From NCBI RefSeq assembly GCF_024713945.1, contig NC_134681.1:124001-188000 (forward strand): DNA of 64,000 nucleotides, written 5' to 3'. A program made the translations under genes and the position numbers. Below the pieces are notes generated by a model, which was not told the origin of the DNA, searched no databases, and was given only the letters and a program-made list of their open reading frames with translations. Source of the DNA: Dermatophagoides farinae. Its lineage: Eukaryota; Arthropoda; Arachnida; Sarcoptiformes; Pyroglyphidae. Shown here piece after piece: positions 1 through 60,239 of the stretch (position 1 is the first letter of the stretch; each line of letters starts with the position of its first letter).

Positions 1-711
1 CGTTTCCAATGTATTAATATATTCTTCGCTATTCATGCTATTGGAGCAGAGTCTCAGCTCTGATCTCCCACCATGCCTATTTTCAAGGAATAATGATGAT
101 TATTATTATTATTAAATCAGGTCGAAAAAATCTTACCATATAGCCCCCCAAACCATCACGCTGAAACCGTTGTGTTTCACAGTGGCTTGTAGCCTCTTGG
201 TTTGGTAGGCTTGATTTTTCTTACGGTAAACGTAAGTTCGATAAGCGTCATTGAATTGCGAAAACCGGCACTCATCGGAGAAAATCACTTTTCTCCAATA
301 GTCCGTGGGCATCTTAACCATCTTATTTGCCCATAGCCGTCGTTTGTTTTTGTTTTTTTTCGATAGCAGTGGCTTTCTTCGGGCAATTCTGGCCCCATAT
401 TCCAACATCGGAATGTATTTCCGAACGGTGTTTGCGGAAACATCCATGTGGCTCGCCAATTCTTCGCTTACTGTGGCTGGAGTTCTTTCGATTTGACGAC
501 CTAGTCGTCTCAGTGTCCGTTCTGACGGTCCAGGACGACCTGGTGGCTTGATCGCGTTTATTTGGTTATTTTGATGGTATGTTTTAATGATATGATGAAC
601 GTTTGATTTGCTGGTGTTAATTTTTTTTGCTATGTTTCGATTGCTTAACCCGTCTTTATAATATTGTAGGACAATTCTGCGCAAAACTGTTTTTTCAATT
701 TGTTTATTCAT
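1..711 (-). CDS. Tc1/mariner-superfamily transposase, two exons visible, 3' end outside window
   Basis: A cut-and-paste DNA transposase that would bind its element's inverted repeats and catalyse excision and insertion. Exon 1 (711 down to 137) encodes an N-terminal helix-turn-helix of the paired type (about residues 5-45), a GRPG linker (58-61), a second helix-turn-helix and the start of the DDE domain with FSDECRF, whose Asp146 should be the first catalytic acid, then VMVWGAI. The reading frame meets a stop just after this, but a 60-bp GT-AG intron at 136-77 (donor GTAAGA, acceptor AATAG) restores it: W is completed across the junction and the frame runs on with HGGRSELRL and MNSEEYINTLE to the window edge. 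The second Asp and last acidic residue lie outside. No frameshift or internal stop is seen in the visible part once the intron is removed. Start chosen at the first Met (MNKQIEK). Family assignment is firm; activity is unknown. Confidence 0.85.
77..136 (-). other. 60-bp intron inside the transposase
   Basis: Reading on the minus strand, the donor is ATG|GTAAGA and the acceptor GAAAATAG|GCATGG. Removing it joins TG and G into Trp and keeps the transposase frame. The intron holds a short (AAT)n tract. Its length matches the 58-116 bp introns of the other genes in the window. Confidence 0.75.
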
Positions 712-954
712 GATTTTTTAATATCAAAATTGCAATGGATCAATCAATGAATAAACGATAGTAAATAATAATGATGATAATGGTAATGGATGAATAAATT
801 AATCAAAGAAAAAGTTTTTAAAATGTTTAATCACGCTTAACAATATCAACACGACAACTAACATTCGATGGCTAAACCATCAAATTTTTCAAATAGAATG
901 TTGAAAACAAATTTACCATTCAATTCGAAAATAGAATTACTAACCGAATTTCGA

Positions 955-1650
955 ACAGGTCGCGTTAGTTTTTCGATTGTGAATTTTGAATTCTAAACTG
1001 ATCGTGTTAGTTTGGACTTGTTATTTTCTGGATTTTGAATTTTGAATTGATTGTGTTAGGTTGGATATTGGTCATTTTCTCGATTCTGATCTGGTCGTGT
1101 TAGTTTTGAAATTTGCCATTTTCTCGATTCTGATCTGGTCGTGTTAGGTTGGATTTGGTGTTTTCTCGATTTTGAATTTTGAATTCTGAACTGGTCGTGT
1201 TAGTTTTGAAATTGGCCATTTTCTCGATTCTGATCTGGTCGTGTTAGTTTTGAAATTTGCCATTTTCTCGATTCTGATCTGGTCGTGTTAGTTTTGAAAT
1301 TTGCCATTTTCTCGATTCTGATCTGGTCGTGTTAGGTTGGATTTGATCTTTTCTCGATTTTGAATTTTGAATTCTGAACTGGTAGTGTTAGGTTGGATAT
1401 TGGTCATTTTCTCGATTCTGAACTGGTCGTGTTAGGTTGGATATTGGCCATTTTCTCCATTCTGATCTGGTCGTGTTAGGTTGGAATTTGCCATTTTCTC
1501 GATTCTGATCTGGTCGTGTTAGTTTTGAAATTTGCCATTTTCTCGATTCTGATCTGGTCGTGTTAGGTTGGATTTGATCTTTTCTCCATTCTGATCTGGT
1601 CGTGTTAGGTTGGATATTGGTCATTTTCTCGATTTTGAATTTTGAATTCT
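955..1650. repeat. Minisatellite, 44-bp and 56-bp units
   Basis: Tandem array of about 14 units built on CTGGTCGTGTTAG followed by TTTTCTCGATTCTGAT. The common unit is 44 bp; a longer 56-bp variant carries GATTTTGAATTTTGAATTC. Two spacer types alternate (TTTTGAAATTTGCCA and GTTGGATTTGATC). The array starts about 245 bp upstream of the transposase start codon. Open frames crossing it are by-products of the repeat. Confidence 0.9.
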
Positions 1651-2090
1651 TACTTTACAATAAAAAATGGCACAAAATAAACCATATTTTTTATTTATGT
1701 CTTAAAACAAGATTTAAAACAAATGCAAAATTGTCAAAATTGATGTTAAGTATGATTGCACGACATTCGAAAATTGGTGTCTATACATTTTTGCTAATCT
1801 CAGGGATTTATTAATCTGCAAGATGGCAGTACAGTCGAGAGGGCGAAAATTTCCCCTACATAAACTTTGACACCCCACATCTACTCTCGAAAATGGTAGC
1901 CGGAAGTTGAAACTCAGACTGTTCAAAGAGCAACTCTTTCACTATGCACTGGTAAAATATTTTCGCTTGATTCCGACAAAAAACATGGTTTTAGAAGCTT
2001 TGAAAAAACCCTCTCTCCCATAGGCCGTAATGCTTTTTTCGAAAGTGCCCAATTACTTACTGGTACCGTGTGTATATATGAGATTAAATA
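1651..2090. other. Unexplained non-repetitive stretch
   Basis: Less AT-rich and free of microsatellites, unlike the surrounding spacer. It contains CAAGATGGC at 1819-1827 (resembling a YY1-type promoter core) and a possible TCGAGAG/CTCTCGA inverted pair around 1836-1890. An ATG in the CAAGATGGC motif opens only 15 codons. No gene family recognised. It could be a promoter, a fragment of the neighbouring transposon or an old repeat. Confidence 0.3.
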
Positions 2091-11413
<9,323 letters not shown>

Positions 11414-11547
11414 CAGGGCCGGCCGAGGCGCCTGTGCAGACTGTGCAGACTGCCTTCGTCCTTTCCGCTGTACAACACAGGGCCTCGCAGCTGCAACTTT
11501 TCAAGCTATTTTTGCACAAGGCCTCGCGATTTTCTGGGCCGGCCCTG
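11414..11547. mobile_element. 134-bp GC-rich MITE, hAT-like
   Basis: The element starts CAGGGCCGGCC and ends GGCCGGCCCTG, an 11-bp perfect terminal inverted repeat. It is flanked on both sides by ATGATGAT, which fits an 8-bp hAT-type target duplication, though it sits in a (GAT)n tract so the duplication may be fortuitous. GC content is far above the surroundings. Inside is a 9-bp direct duplication (TGTGCAGAC twice). There is no coding capacity, so it would need a transposase supplied in trans. Confidence 0.75.
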
Positions 11548-14500
11548 ATGATGATTATAAAGGACGTCGAATGTATGTAAAACTTTTAATTTGTTTTTGC
11601 TCGTTTCAATTTTTTTTGTTGTCGTTGTTGTTGTTGTTGCTGATATTTAAATTTTTTTTTTGTTGTTTGTTGCCATTCATGCACATGTTTCAATGTTTTC
11701 AAATGATAGAGTCATCATATGTGAAACTTTTTATTCTATACTTATTCTTTATTTGTAAATATAGAATACACATGTGACATTTGGTGTAGGCCTTTGAATA
11801 CACAAGCAATACATCTTGAATAAAATGAAAAGAGAGAGAGAGAGAGAAAAAAATGGATGCCAAAAACAAAAGTTAGTCGCTTTGCATAATCATTATATCA
11901 CACTATATTATTGACCAACAACAATTTTTTTTTGTTACAGTTCTGAATATAGTTTTTCGTCCAGTATTTTTTTTTTTACCCCGTTGCCGGAAAAGGTCAA
12001 TTTATCAAGTGGGCCATCAAAAATAGAAAATCGAATCATTATTTCAGTTTTTTTTTCAAATTTCAAATTCTTCTTTACGACACATTGTATATTGAATGGA
12101 TAATGTGCAAAAAAAAACAATGTCCTCATCATCCTTTGTTTGGCCACTAATAAATTCTTTAAGATTTGAAGAAAAAAATTCAATTTCAAAGAATTGTGGA
12201 AAAAAATATGATGATTACAAACAATACAAAACGATGCAGAAACATAAACAATACGAAAATAGAGCGTGTTGGCTAAAATGCTTGAATCAGCTGAACAACT
12301 CACTACTTTTTTCACATACACAAACTACGGTCATATGAATACGGTTGAAATTAATTAAATTTTTCCAATTTTAATAGATAACCACACAAACATACAACCA
12401 GCCATATATGTGGATATTTATATTTTGATGATTTGAGAAGAAAAAAAAAGTAGCCAACGAGTTTTTTTTTCACTGTCTTGTAAATGTTTTCTATACGTAA
12501 ATAACAACAACAACAACAACAATAATAATAATAATAATAACACAAAACGAGACGTGAATGTTAATGAAACAATTTTTTTTGACAACAACAATTTAACGTA
12601 AAGAATCGTGAATGAGAAAATTGGATGAATTTTTTTTTTGATAAAAAATGAATGAAAGAATTTGTAACAATTATTGTTTGCATCGTTGTTATTATCATTT
12701 CATTATTATTATTTTTATTATTGTACAGAATTTAACAACAGAAAAAAATGATGATTTCCAAGTTTCAATTTAGACATGAACAGACACAAAAAATATATAC
12801 ATTTATTAATTTGATTGAATTGAATTCTGTAACACCTGTTTTTTTTGTTGTTTTTTATATACTGATTCAGCACATTATGATATGAATAAGGCAATTTTGA
12901 TTAGTTTGAAATGGAAATTCTATATATATATAGAATCGACCATAATGATACAAGAATTATTTGAATACATTCTTACATTGTTTTTTTTCTAATCGATTGA
13001 AACAATGAATTTCAAACATGAAATGTACGTATTTGTGAATAATTATAGAGATGTAAATTATTTATCATTTCATTGATTCAATAGACAAAAAAAAATAAAA
13101 TGACAAAATTACCAATTTATGTAAATCAAAATCATATGTATATATAAAAAAATCATCTTGTTCACAGGAATTGATTTGTTAAGAATTTTCAATGAAACAG
13201 GAACAACAACAACAACAACAACAACAAAAAACTTTGTTCAATCGAATTTCAAATAAAATTCATTGTCTTAAGTGGGTGAATGGAATTTGACTAAAATTGT
13301 TTTTATGGAATTTTTTTTTTTGCTTTCCTTCACTTATCACTAACAACAGAGTGAATTATTTTCGTTTACCAGATTTTTTATTTTTTGCCCCATTTTGTTT
13401 TCTAGGTTCATTGGATCGAATTGAAGTTCTTCGAATGAATGATGAAAGAACAAAGAGAATTGAGAATATATGTCTGTTGAACCGAAATTTAAGTTTTTCA
13501 AAATAAACTTTTTTGAAAAAAAAGATTTGATTAGCAAATCAAATCAAATTCACTAAACAACAATGAAACAATGACTATGTATGAATGAATCAATTGTGTG
13601 TGTGTGTATGTATTTTATTTTGTTTGCATTTGTTTGAAAAAAAAGAAAAAGGGTTTGTCCTTGAACCATTTTCTCTCTCGCTCTCTCTCCAACCATTGAT
13701 CAAACCGGTTAACTACCAAATTATTTTTATGTACGTTTTTTTGAAATTTCCATGTTCAATATAATCATTCAAGCAGTTGAATTAAAGGAATAAATATGAA
13801 CTTTTTTTTTAAATTAAAATATCGAATATGTTCATGAATGAACAAAACAAGCATCTTGAATGTGCTATTTATATTTTCTGTCGATTCTTTTTTTTCATTT
13901 CATTTCAATTATATATGCGGTTTTATTTGAAGAAAAAAAAAGTTTCGCCATGTTTTCGTTTGGTTTTTTTTTCAAATGGAACAAAAAATCGATAAAGGTG
14001 TATGTATTGTTGAAAAAAAATGACGACGATCACGATCATGATGATGATGATGATTATGGTAACGGCGGTGTGTGTGTGTGTGTGTGTGTGTTTCAATTTT
14101 TCAGAAATCAATGAATTTCAAATTTTTTTTTCTCGACCAATTTCACGTAGATCATCATCATCATCATTATCATTGTAGTCATTGATGATGAAATGATGAA
14201 AAACACACAGAGTTTTTTAGTGTTTAAAAGCAATTTTCAAATTTGTTTCCATACAAAAAAAAGTAATCAACCAGCCATCCATCCATCCATTCATCCATCC
14301 ATCGATTGAAACTTTTTTTTCATGCATACAAATGGTTAAACGTTTTTTTTACTTGTTTGGTTTTATTCGCTTAAATCCAGGAATGAATATTTTTTTTTGT
14401 TTTGTTTTGTTTTGAATAGAATCCTATGATGATGAAATGGAATTATTTTTTTAATCTATTCATTTTCATCTATTGGTACAGGTTTTGTTTTCTGGGGAAA

Positions 14501-17500
14501 AAAATTTTTTCCTATAAAGTCAGGTTATATTTATTCACAATTTCAATTTTAAAATATCATTTGAAAAGTAAAGAAAAAAATATGGAACATGAGACGAACA
14601 AAGAAAGAAAAAAGGAATTTTTTTCACTCTTTTTTTATTTGGAAAATTTAAAAATTTTGCAAAATTCTGGATCAACTATTATATATACTATTGCATACAT
14701 AGGCTGATAAAGAATAACAACAACAACAACAACAACAACAAAAAAAAAACAAACTGAGCTGTTCAAGAATTTTTTTATGCTTGAAAATAAAAACGCCCAT
14801 TTCATATACACAGTTCGATTTTATTATTACGATTCTGGCACTCTTGTTTGTAAGGGCCATCATGAATTGTATTCAATTTTCTTTTTTTTTTCTTTTTTTT
14901 GAAATTCGAAATAAAACGAAACAAACAAATAAAAAGAAATAGACAAAGTGTGAGTTAAAATTTGTCGTTCAAAGCGTTCGTCACCATTGTGATGGCCACC
15001 AAAAAAAAAAAAAACGTTGAGGCAATAAGAAATAAACAAAAAAAGAAAGAAAGAAAATGGTAAAAAGTGTTTGGAATTTTGAGTATAATTTCACATAAAG
15101 AAAAAAAATAAACGACAAAATTAGGTCAATTTCTTTTTGCACTTTGATTCGTCTTTTTTTTTCTCTCTCTCTCGCCTTTGCTTTCACCTCGTTCGTTTTC
15201 TAGAATGTTTCAAGAATCATTCATTCATTTATTCAGTATGTTTTTGTGTGTGTGTGTAAGTTCCATTTTGTTTCATTTATTTTCATTTCATTGATGAACC
15301 AGGATAGAAAAAAGATTCACACACACACACACACAGTTAGAGAGTATTTGTAGCCAACAGAAAATTTGTAAATGAAAACAAACATATATATTGAGATAGA
15401 GAAAGAAAAAAACAATAACATCTTTGACCGGAAAACTTTTGACTTTTCGATACAATTTATGCTGTTTTTTTCCTCTGGTATTAACATCAATGAAAACAAA
15501 ACAAGTTTTCTACCAAAGAATGATGATGATGATGATGATGATGGTCATCATCAATTTGATACGTCTTGTTTCTATATTGATTCCTAGATATCAAAAATCG
15601 TAAAAAATTATTGCTTGGATGTTTTCATCGATAAGGCGGTTCCGTTTTTTCTTCTTTTACTTTACTCTTCTTTGAATTAATATATGATAATGATGGTAAT
15701 AGTCGAAACAAACAAACACACACACACACACACACAAAACAGAAACTCACATACATACATACATAAAGAAATAGACTAGAAACAAAGAAGAAAAAAAATA
15801 GGAAAAATGAATCAACAACAACAACACAATGAAGAAGAAAGAAAAACAATCGACTAGTTTTTGGTGGACATTATCATTGTCGAATATATAACAAAGAAAT
15901 GTGACCCCATCAACTAAGTGAAAAAAATGTGATTTTATTTTTCACTTGTTATAAACATATGGAAAATGGAAATCCAGAACAGAATAACAAGAATGAAACG
16001 GAAAAACAAGTCAAAACAAACTATTTTTTATTTTTATATCTATGTTAGTTGAATGAAAATAAAATAGTAAATCAATATGTCTGTGACTATGTGTGTGTGT
16101 GTGTGTGTGTGTGTGTATTTAGCGTTAGAGTTGTATGGAAAAAAAGAATAAATTTGAAATAAAGGGGAAGGGTGGTGCGTATCAAACGAACCAGAAAAAA
16201 TTTACACAAACAATAACAAAACTTGAAATGAAACAAAAAAAAATCATTGGAATCGTATGAATGAATTTGAAAAGAGCGAGAGCAAGAGAGAGCGAGAGAG
16301 AGAAAGAAAGAGAGAATGAATGAATGAAAATCGAAAGGGGAATCGACTTATAAAACTCAAATAACCGTATTTATATTTGGTAGAAAAAAAAATAAAAGCA
16401 AAAGAATATAAATACGAACAGAAAAAAAACCGAGAGGTTTTTCGTGTCATGAATCATAATCACAATAATACCATGGCATCATTTTTACACACACTCACAC
16501 ACACACACACACACCAGTTTTAAGTCTAACGAACAAACCTTTAAGAATGAATTGAATCAAGATGAAATTGACTGGCATTTTTCGATGGCGATTCATGGTG
16601 GTCGTGTTTAGTTTCTTTCTCTCTCTCTCTCTCTCTCTCTCTTGTCTCGATTCTGTACCAATGGCATGATGCAATAACATTTACAGAAAGCAAACTAAAC
16701 TATAAAAATTCTTTGACTTTTTTTTCCCAGTTTGTTGGTGACTACCGATTTCAGTTTTGGTATTTTATTCGCAACAGAATGCAGAATGCTTTAATTTCAT
16801 AGTAACACAGTAAAATCATGAAATCCACATACATATTATAATACAGAATTTCGTTTGTTTTTTCTTTCATCCATTGTATTCAAAATGATGATGATGATGA
16901 TGATGACAAAATGCCAGTCAATCAAGTTTTTTTTTCAAACTCAATATCCTTATTGACAACAATATCACTTACAGAATATGTGTGAAGAAATTAATTTTAT
17001 CATTTTTTTTTTGATATTTTGGTTGATGGTAGTTACTCGAATCAAACGGACAGATTCTTTATTCTCTCTCTATTGACATTCTGGAAAGAATGTTCAGATT
17101 GTTTGTTCAGATAATGTTTTGAAAATCAAAGCATCATGCAGATCATCATCATCATCATTTAATGTGAAACATGAAACATATGTGTGTCTCATCACTGTAC
17201 GATATCATTTGTTTTCCATATTCTAAAGATACATCAATAGAGCCAGAAAAAAAGTAGAAAATTTTGTGACGAAAATAAAAAAATTTCATTCACAATATAA
17301 CCAAAAATGCAACATTCGGTTGCCGTTGTTGTTGTTGTTGTTGTTGTTGTTATTGTTATTGTTATTGTAGTTGTTGATTTCATACTCGAAACTTAAACTT
17401 CAAAGAATGACAAGTGGTATATTTTATTATTATATAATCATAAAACGAAAATAAAGTTTGTCACTAACACACACACACACACATAGACACATATTGTCGA

Positions 17501-18949
17501 TACTTTGATATATGATTATTCTATTCACATATAAGTTTAGAATATTCTGCTGATATCTATTCACCTATTTTCATTTTTTTTTCAAAAAAAAAAAAAAAAA
17601 AAATTTAGTGACATTCACAAAGTTTTTTTTTATTCTCTTCACACACACACACACAAAACACCAAGTGTGATGGCCATTTTCATATATGAAAGATATGAAT
17701 ATATCTGATATACATACATACATATATGGTGATTGGTCGCATCTGTTTCAATTCTATATTTCTATGCATTTATTAGCTGTTTAATAGTAGTTTGTGTAGA
17801 ATGTATGTATTTGAAAAAATCATATCATCAATTCAAATCAAACTTTATTTTTATTTTTTTCATTTTGAAAAAAGGTTTCGTTTATTTGAAACAAAACTTT
17901 GTTACGATCACAATCAGCTATACACCCATACACACCCACACCCTCTCACACACACACATTCTATGCATATTTAACATGATTAATTGAATTAAATGATGGA
18001 GAGAACAAAAAAAAAATCACAACAACCAAACAAGAAATCAATAATTGATGAATAATTGAATTTTTTTTTCTTTTTTTTTTGGTCTGTATCTCAAAATGCC
18101 AATGTGTCTACAAGTAACAAATTTTTTCTATCCATTGTATAAGAGTCTCAGAAACATAAATGACAAAATTTTATGAACATAACATAATATATTATGTAAA
18201 ACAGACAGCAAAACACACACAGACACAGACAAAAAATAAACAATTTATCCAGATGATCAAATTATTATTGAATATGACATCCAATTCAACGAAAAAACAA
18301 AACAAAACAACAACAACAACAAAAAAATATGTGGCAAATATTGTGACAGGATTGATTTTGTTGCCGTTGTTGTTGTTGTTGTTGTTGTTTTTGAAGTTGA
18401 TGATGATGATGATGATAGAATGATTAGAAAATCCAAATCCGGAAATATAGCCTCACTATTCAAACAAGAATGTTTCCGCAATAATTTAATTTGCTTCATT
18501 TTGGCATTGAAAATTATGTCAATCAAAATAAAATAAAAAAATGAAATAATGTTGGTCACATTTTTTTTTGTTGTATTCATTTAATTTCTTTTTGAATCTG
18601 TTTGAATTTGAATTTTTATTTTTATTTATTTTTTTTCCATTCTGATTTTGTTTTCACAGATTTTTCATCTTCCATTTTCGTCATTGTTTTTCATGCATCA
18701 TCAACAGGATTTATTCCACATTCATGTGTACGATTTCAGCCTGTGAAAATAAAAACAAAAACAGAATCTAGTTGAAATTTTTCCAACAAAAAAAAAAAAA
18801 AAAAAAAATTCAAAGCACAACACAGAAATCTTCCACAGTAAAAAAAACGCAACTTTAAATTGATTATAAAACAAACATAAATGATGATTGTGGTGATGTA
18901 AATATTCATATCCAATATAATGATGATGACGAAACGATGAAATGACAAT
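11548..18949. other. AT-rich region upstream of the glutamate receptor
   Basis: About 7.4 kb of microsatellite-rich spacer. Open frames of up to 128 codons (such as 11935-12321, minus) exist, but they overlap on both strands and match nothing known. It probably holds the promoter and any non-coding 5' exons of the downstream receptor; none can be placed from sequence alone. Confidence 0.45.
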
Positions 18950-57503
<38,554 letters not shown>

Positions 57504-58965
57504 TTGTCAATTTTGTGTTTAATTATTTCTGAATTGTTGCTGTTGTTGATCTTATTATTGTCCAAACCAAACAAACAAACAAACAAATAATTCAAAAAAA
57601 CAATGTTGTGATTTTTGTATTAAAAAAAAAAAAATTTCGGTGATAAATTCTCGTTCTGAATCCAAATGCGTATCTTCTCATTACAAACAATTTTTGTTTC
57701 GTTTTGATTCATTCCATTGTATCCATCTGATGTTCTGATTCTGTATATCTCATTTTACACTTGACTTGTTGTTGACATGGACATAAATTTTTTTTGTTTC
57801 CTTCAATTTGATACAATTTTCTCATTTATTCGTTTAATGTAACGTTTAATTTTCAAATTCCATACACGATCGCCAACAAACCAAAAAACCATATAATAAA
57901 CATACAATTCAATAAACTAATTGGTTGTCATTACCATAAATCCATATATGGTCCATTACATAACATTTGGAACGTTTGTCTGCTGCTGCTGCTGCTGCTG
58001 ATACTGGAATTGTCATCAACCAATCGAATTTGTTGTTGTTGTTGTCATTGATTTTATTTTTATTTCTTACACACAGGCACAGACAGACACACACACACAA
58101 ACTGATAAACAGCCTCTCTTTCTATATATCCATCCTTTTCCATTTACAAGAATAAAGAATTAAAATTAAAAAAAAATTAACTTATCACTCACACAACAGA
58201 CACCATCATGCTAATCATTTATATATCAAAAAAACATTATAATTCATGTTATAAGAATATTTCATATGATGATGATTTCTATGTGTGGAAATTGACCAGT
58301 GGGTGATCAATAGATCAATGCAATGAGAATTAAGAAGTACAAGAAGAAGAAGAAAAAAAGCTTGAACTTTTTTTGTTATAATTAATTTGTCTTATTATTT
58401 ATTCATTATTTCTTACAATGTCCCATTATATAATAATGATGGAATCTCATCTTTGTTCTTACAATTTTATTATTTATTATTTGTAATTTTTCATTTTGTA
58501 AACTAATGCACATACAATTAAACAAACCCATACACACACAAAAAGACACACACACACCATACACACGTTTATAAACAGTTAACAGTAATGATTTAAGTAA
58601 AATAAAAATAATTTCAAATAGTAATGTGGTTTTTGAAAATATCGATTTTTTTTCGTAAGAATTCTGGTTCGAATTTTAAAATTTTGAATTTTAAATTTTC
58701 CATCAATTGTGTTATACCATTGGAGTGGAAATAGTGGAATTTTGGTTTTTTTTTTGTTGCTCTGTGTGTGTGTGTGTGTGTTGTATGGCTCAGTCTGTTT
58801 GTGATACATGCATGCTTCATGCTTTCAAGTATACGAATACTTGTACACGTAGACTTTTTTTTTAAAGACATAGAATACCGCATCTTTTCTGTTGGATATT
58901 TTTTTTTACATTTTTATTGTCTTTTAACAGTTTTTTATTTATTTTTTTTTGTTGGAAAAGAAAGA
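57504..58965 (+). other. mGluR 3' UTR and upstream region of SSR4
   Basis: 1.46 kb with AATAAA at 57895-57900 and 57911-57916 as likely polyadenylation signals for the receptor. The rest has short repeats and the SSR4 promoter, which cannot be pinpointed. No open frame of substance. Confidence 0.5.
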
Positions 58966-59641
58966 ATGAATCAATCAAATATTTTAATCAAAATCAGTTT
59001 ATTCGGTTTGATTGTTTTATCATCAACAGTCATAGCTGATGTTTGTCAGGCAACAACAAAAAGCTATACGGCTAATGATGGTCTAGTGTTGGTTAGTACT
59101 GGACATGTTATACAATTTATAACAAATTGTCCTAAAGATGGTAAGCTTAAATTGTAAAATGGAAAATATTTACTAAATTAATTGCATTCAATTAAAAAAA
59201 AAAAAAAAATAGTGATTCCTGCTTATGCAATTTTCAATGATCGAACATTATCTGTTGCTCTTATAGATGAATCAACCGGTTCATATCAGGTAATAATGGA
59301 TAATTAATATATATATTTTTTATTTATTTACAAATAATATATTGAAATTTCACATTATCAAACAACAAATCTAGATCTCATGGACAAATGATTTAACATC
59401 ATCATCATCCGGTAGCTATGAAATATCCATTTATGATGAGAATGGTTATCAACAATATCGTAAAGCAAAACGTGATAATGGTAATGCTGCTATACGGCCA
59501 TTATTCATGTTACCATTCCGACATTCATCACCATATAGTGGACCAATTGTTCGTACAGAATTTGCTGTACTTATGGTTACATTGTTCCTGTCATATTATG
59601 CTATTACGCTTCGTTTTAAAATTATGAACAAAAAAATTTAA
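58966..59641 (+). CDS. SSR4: Translocon-associated protein subunit delta (signal sequence receptor delta)
   Basis: A type I membrane protein of the ER that sits in the TRAP complex beside the Sec61 channel and helps insert and glycosylate nascent proteins. Exons 58966-59140, 59213-59289 and 59375-59641 join in frame to 172 residues, close to the usual 173. The N-terminus is a signal peptide (ILIKISLFGLIVLSSTVIAD); Cys27 and Cys55 match the conserved lumenal disulfide; SYQISWT, GSYEISIYDENGY, RKAKRDN and PLFMLPFRHSSPYSGP follow the family pattern; one helix (about 145-162) precedes a short cytosolic end FKIMNKKI. The Met chosen is the first in frame before the signal peptide. Introns are 72 and 85 bp. 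The gene converges on MRPS9. Confidence 0.93.
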
Positions 59642-60239
59642 AGACACACAAAACAAAAATAGCATTCACTTAATTTGAGATTTTTGATCAAAATATAAAT
59701 TCATATTGCCTTTTTTTCCTCAATTTTAGCAGTTTTAATAGAAAAACCAAAAAAAAAAAAAATTATGTTTTCTCTTTAAAAATATCAAATATCAAATTTA
59801 ATCCAAAAGAAAAAAAAAGATTTTTTTTAATCCTGGAAACAACAACAAACACAACGAATCTGGTTACATCAACATGTATGCATGAATTATGGAAAAAACA
59901 ATGAAAATAAAAAAAAAATTTTTTTTTTGTTTCACAATGATGCACACCCGCATGTGTTTATTTATGGGGGGAAAAAAATTTGCCACATTGAATTAATTCT
60001 TATGAAATTCTTTCATCAAAATATCTCATGTAATTACGATTCTTATTCATCATTTTACAAAAAGAATTTAATTCTATTCAAAGTATAATAAGTATAGAAT
60101 GACAGAAAAAGGAAGAAAAAAATCGACTTTATAATAATGACAATTGTAATAAATGAATTTTTTTTTTTTTTTTGATAAAGACAGTGATGAACGTTGCTAT
60201 TGGAACAAAAAAAAGTGATTTTTTTCCTCGTCTTGAATA
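59642..60239. other. Convergent SSR4/MRPS9 3' gap
   Basis: 598 bp between two stop codons. Possible polyadenylation signals are AATAAA at 59906-59911 for SSR4 and, on the minus strand, TTTATT at 59957-59962 for MRPS9. If used, the two transcripts would nearly meet or overlap. No gene seen. Confidence 0.5.

Noticed and set aside
1388-1624. 78-codon open frame with repeating TRSEWRK/TRPDQNREN blocks
   Set aside because: It is a translation of the 44/56-bp minisatellite; unit lengths are not multiples of three and the frame does not persist.
11935-12338. Overlapping open frames of 128 (minus) and 80 (plus) codons
   Set aside because: Less repetitive than most, but they overlap on opposite strands, have no recognisable domain and no splice context; kept only as a mention.
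13297-13506. Possible exon after TTTTGTTTTCTAG
   Set aside because: Only about 30 codons follow the acceptor-like site, no partner exon or family match; AT-rich DNA yields many such sites.
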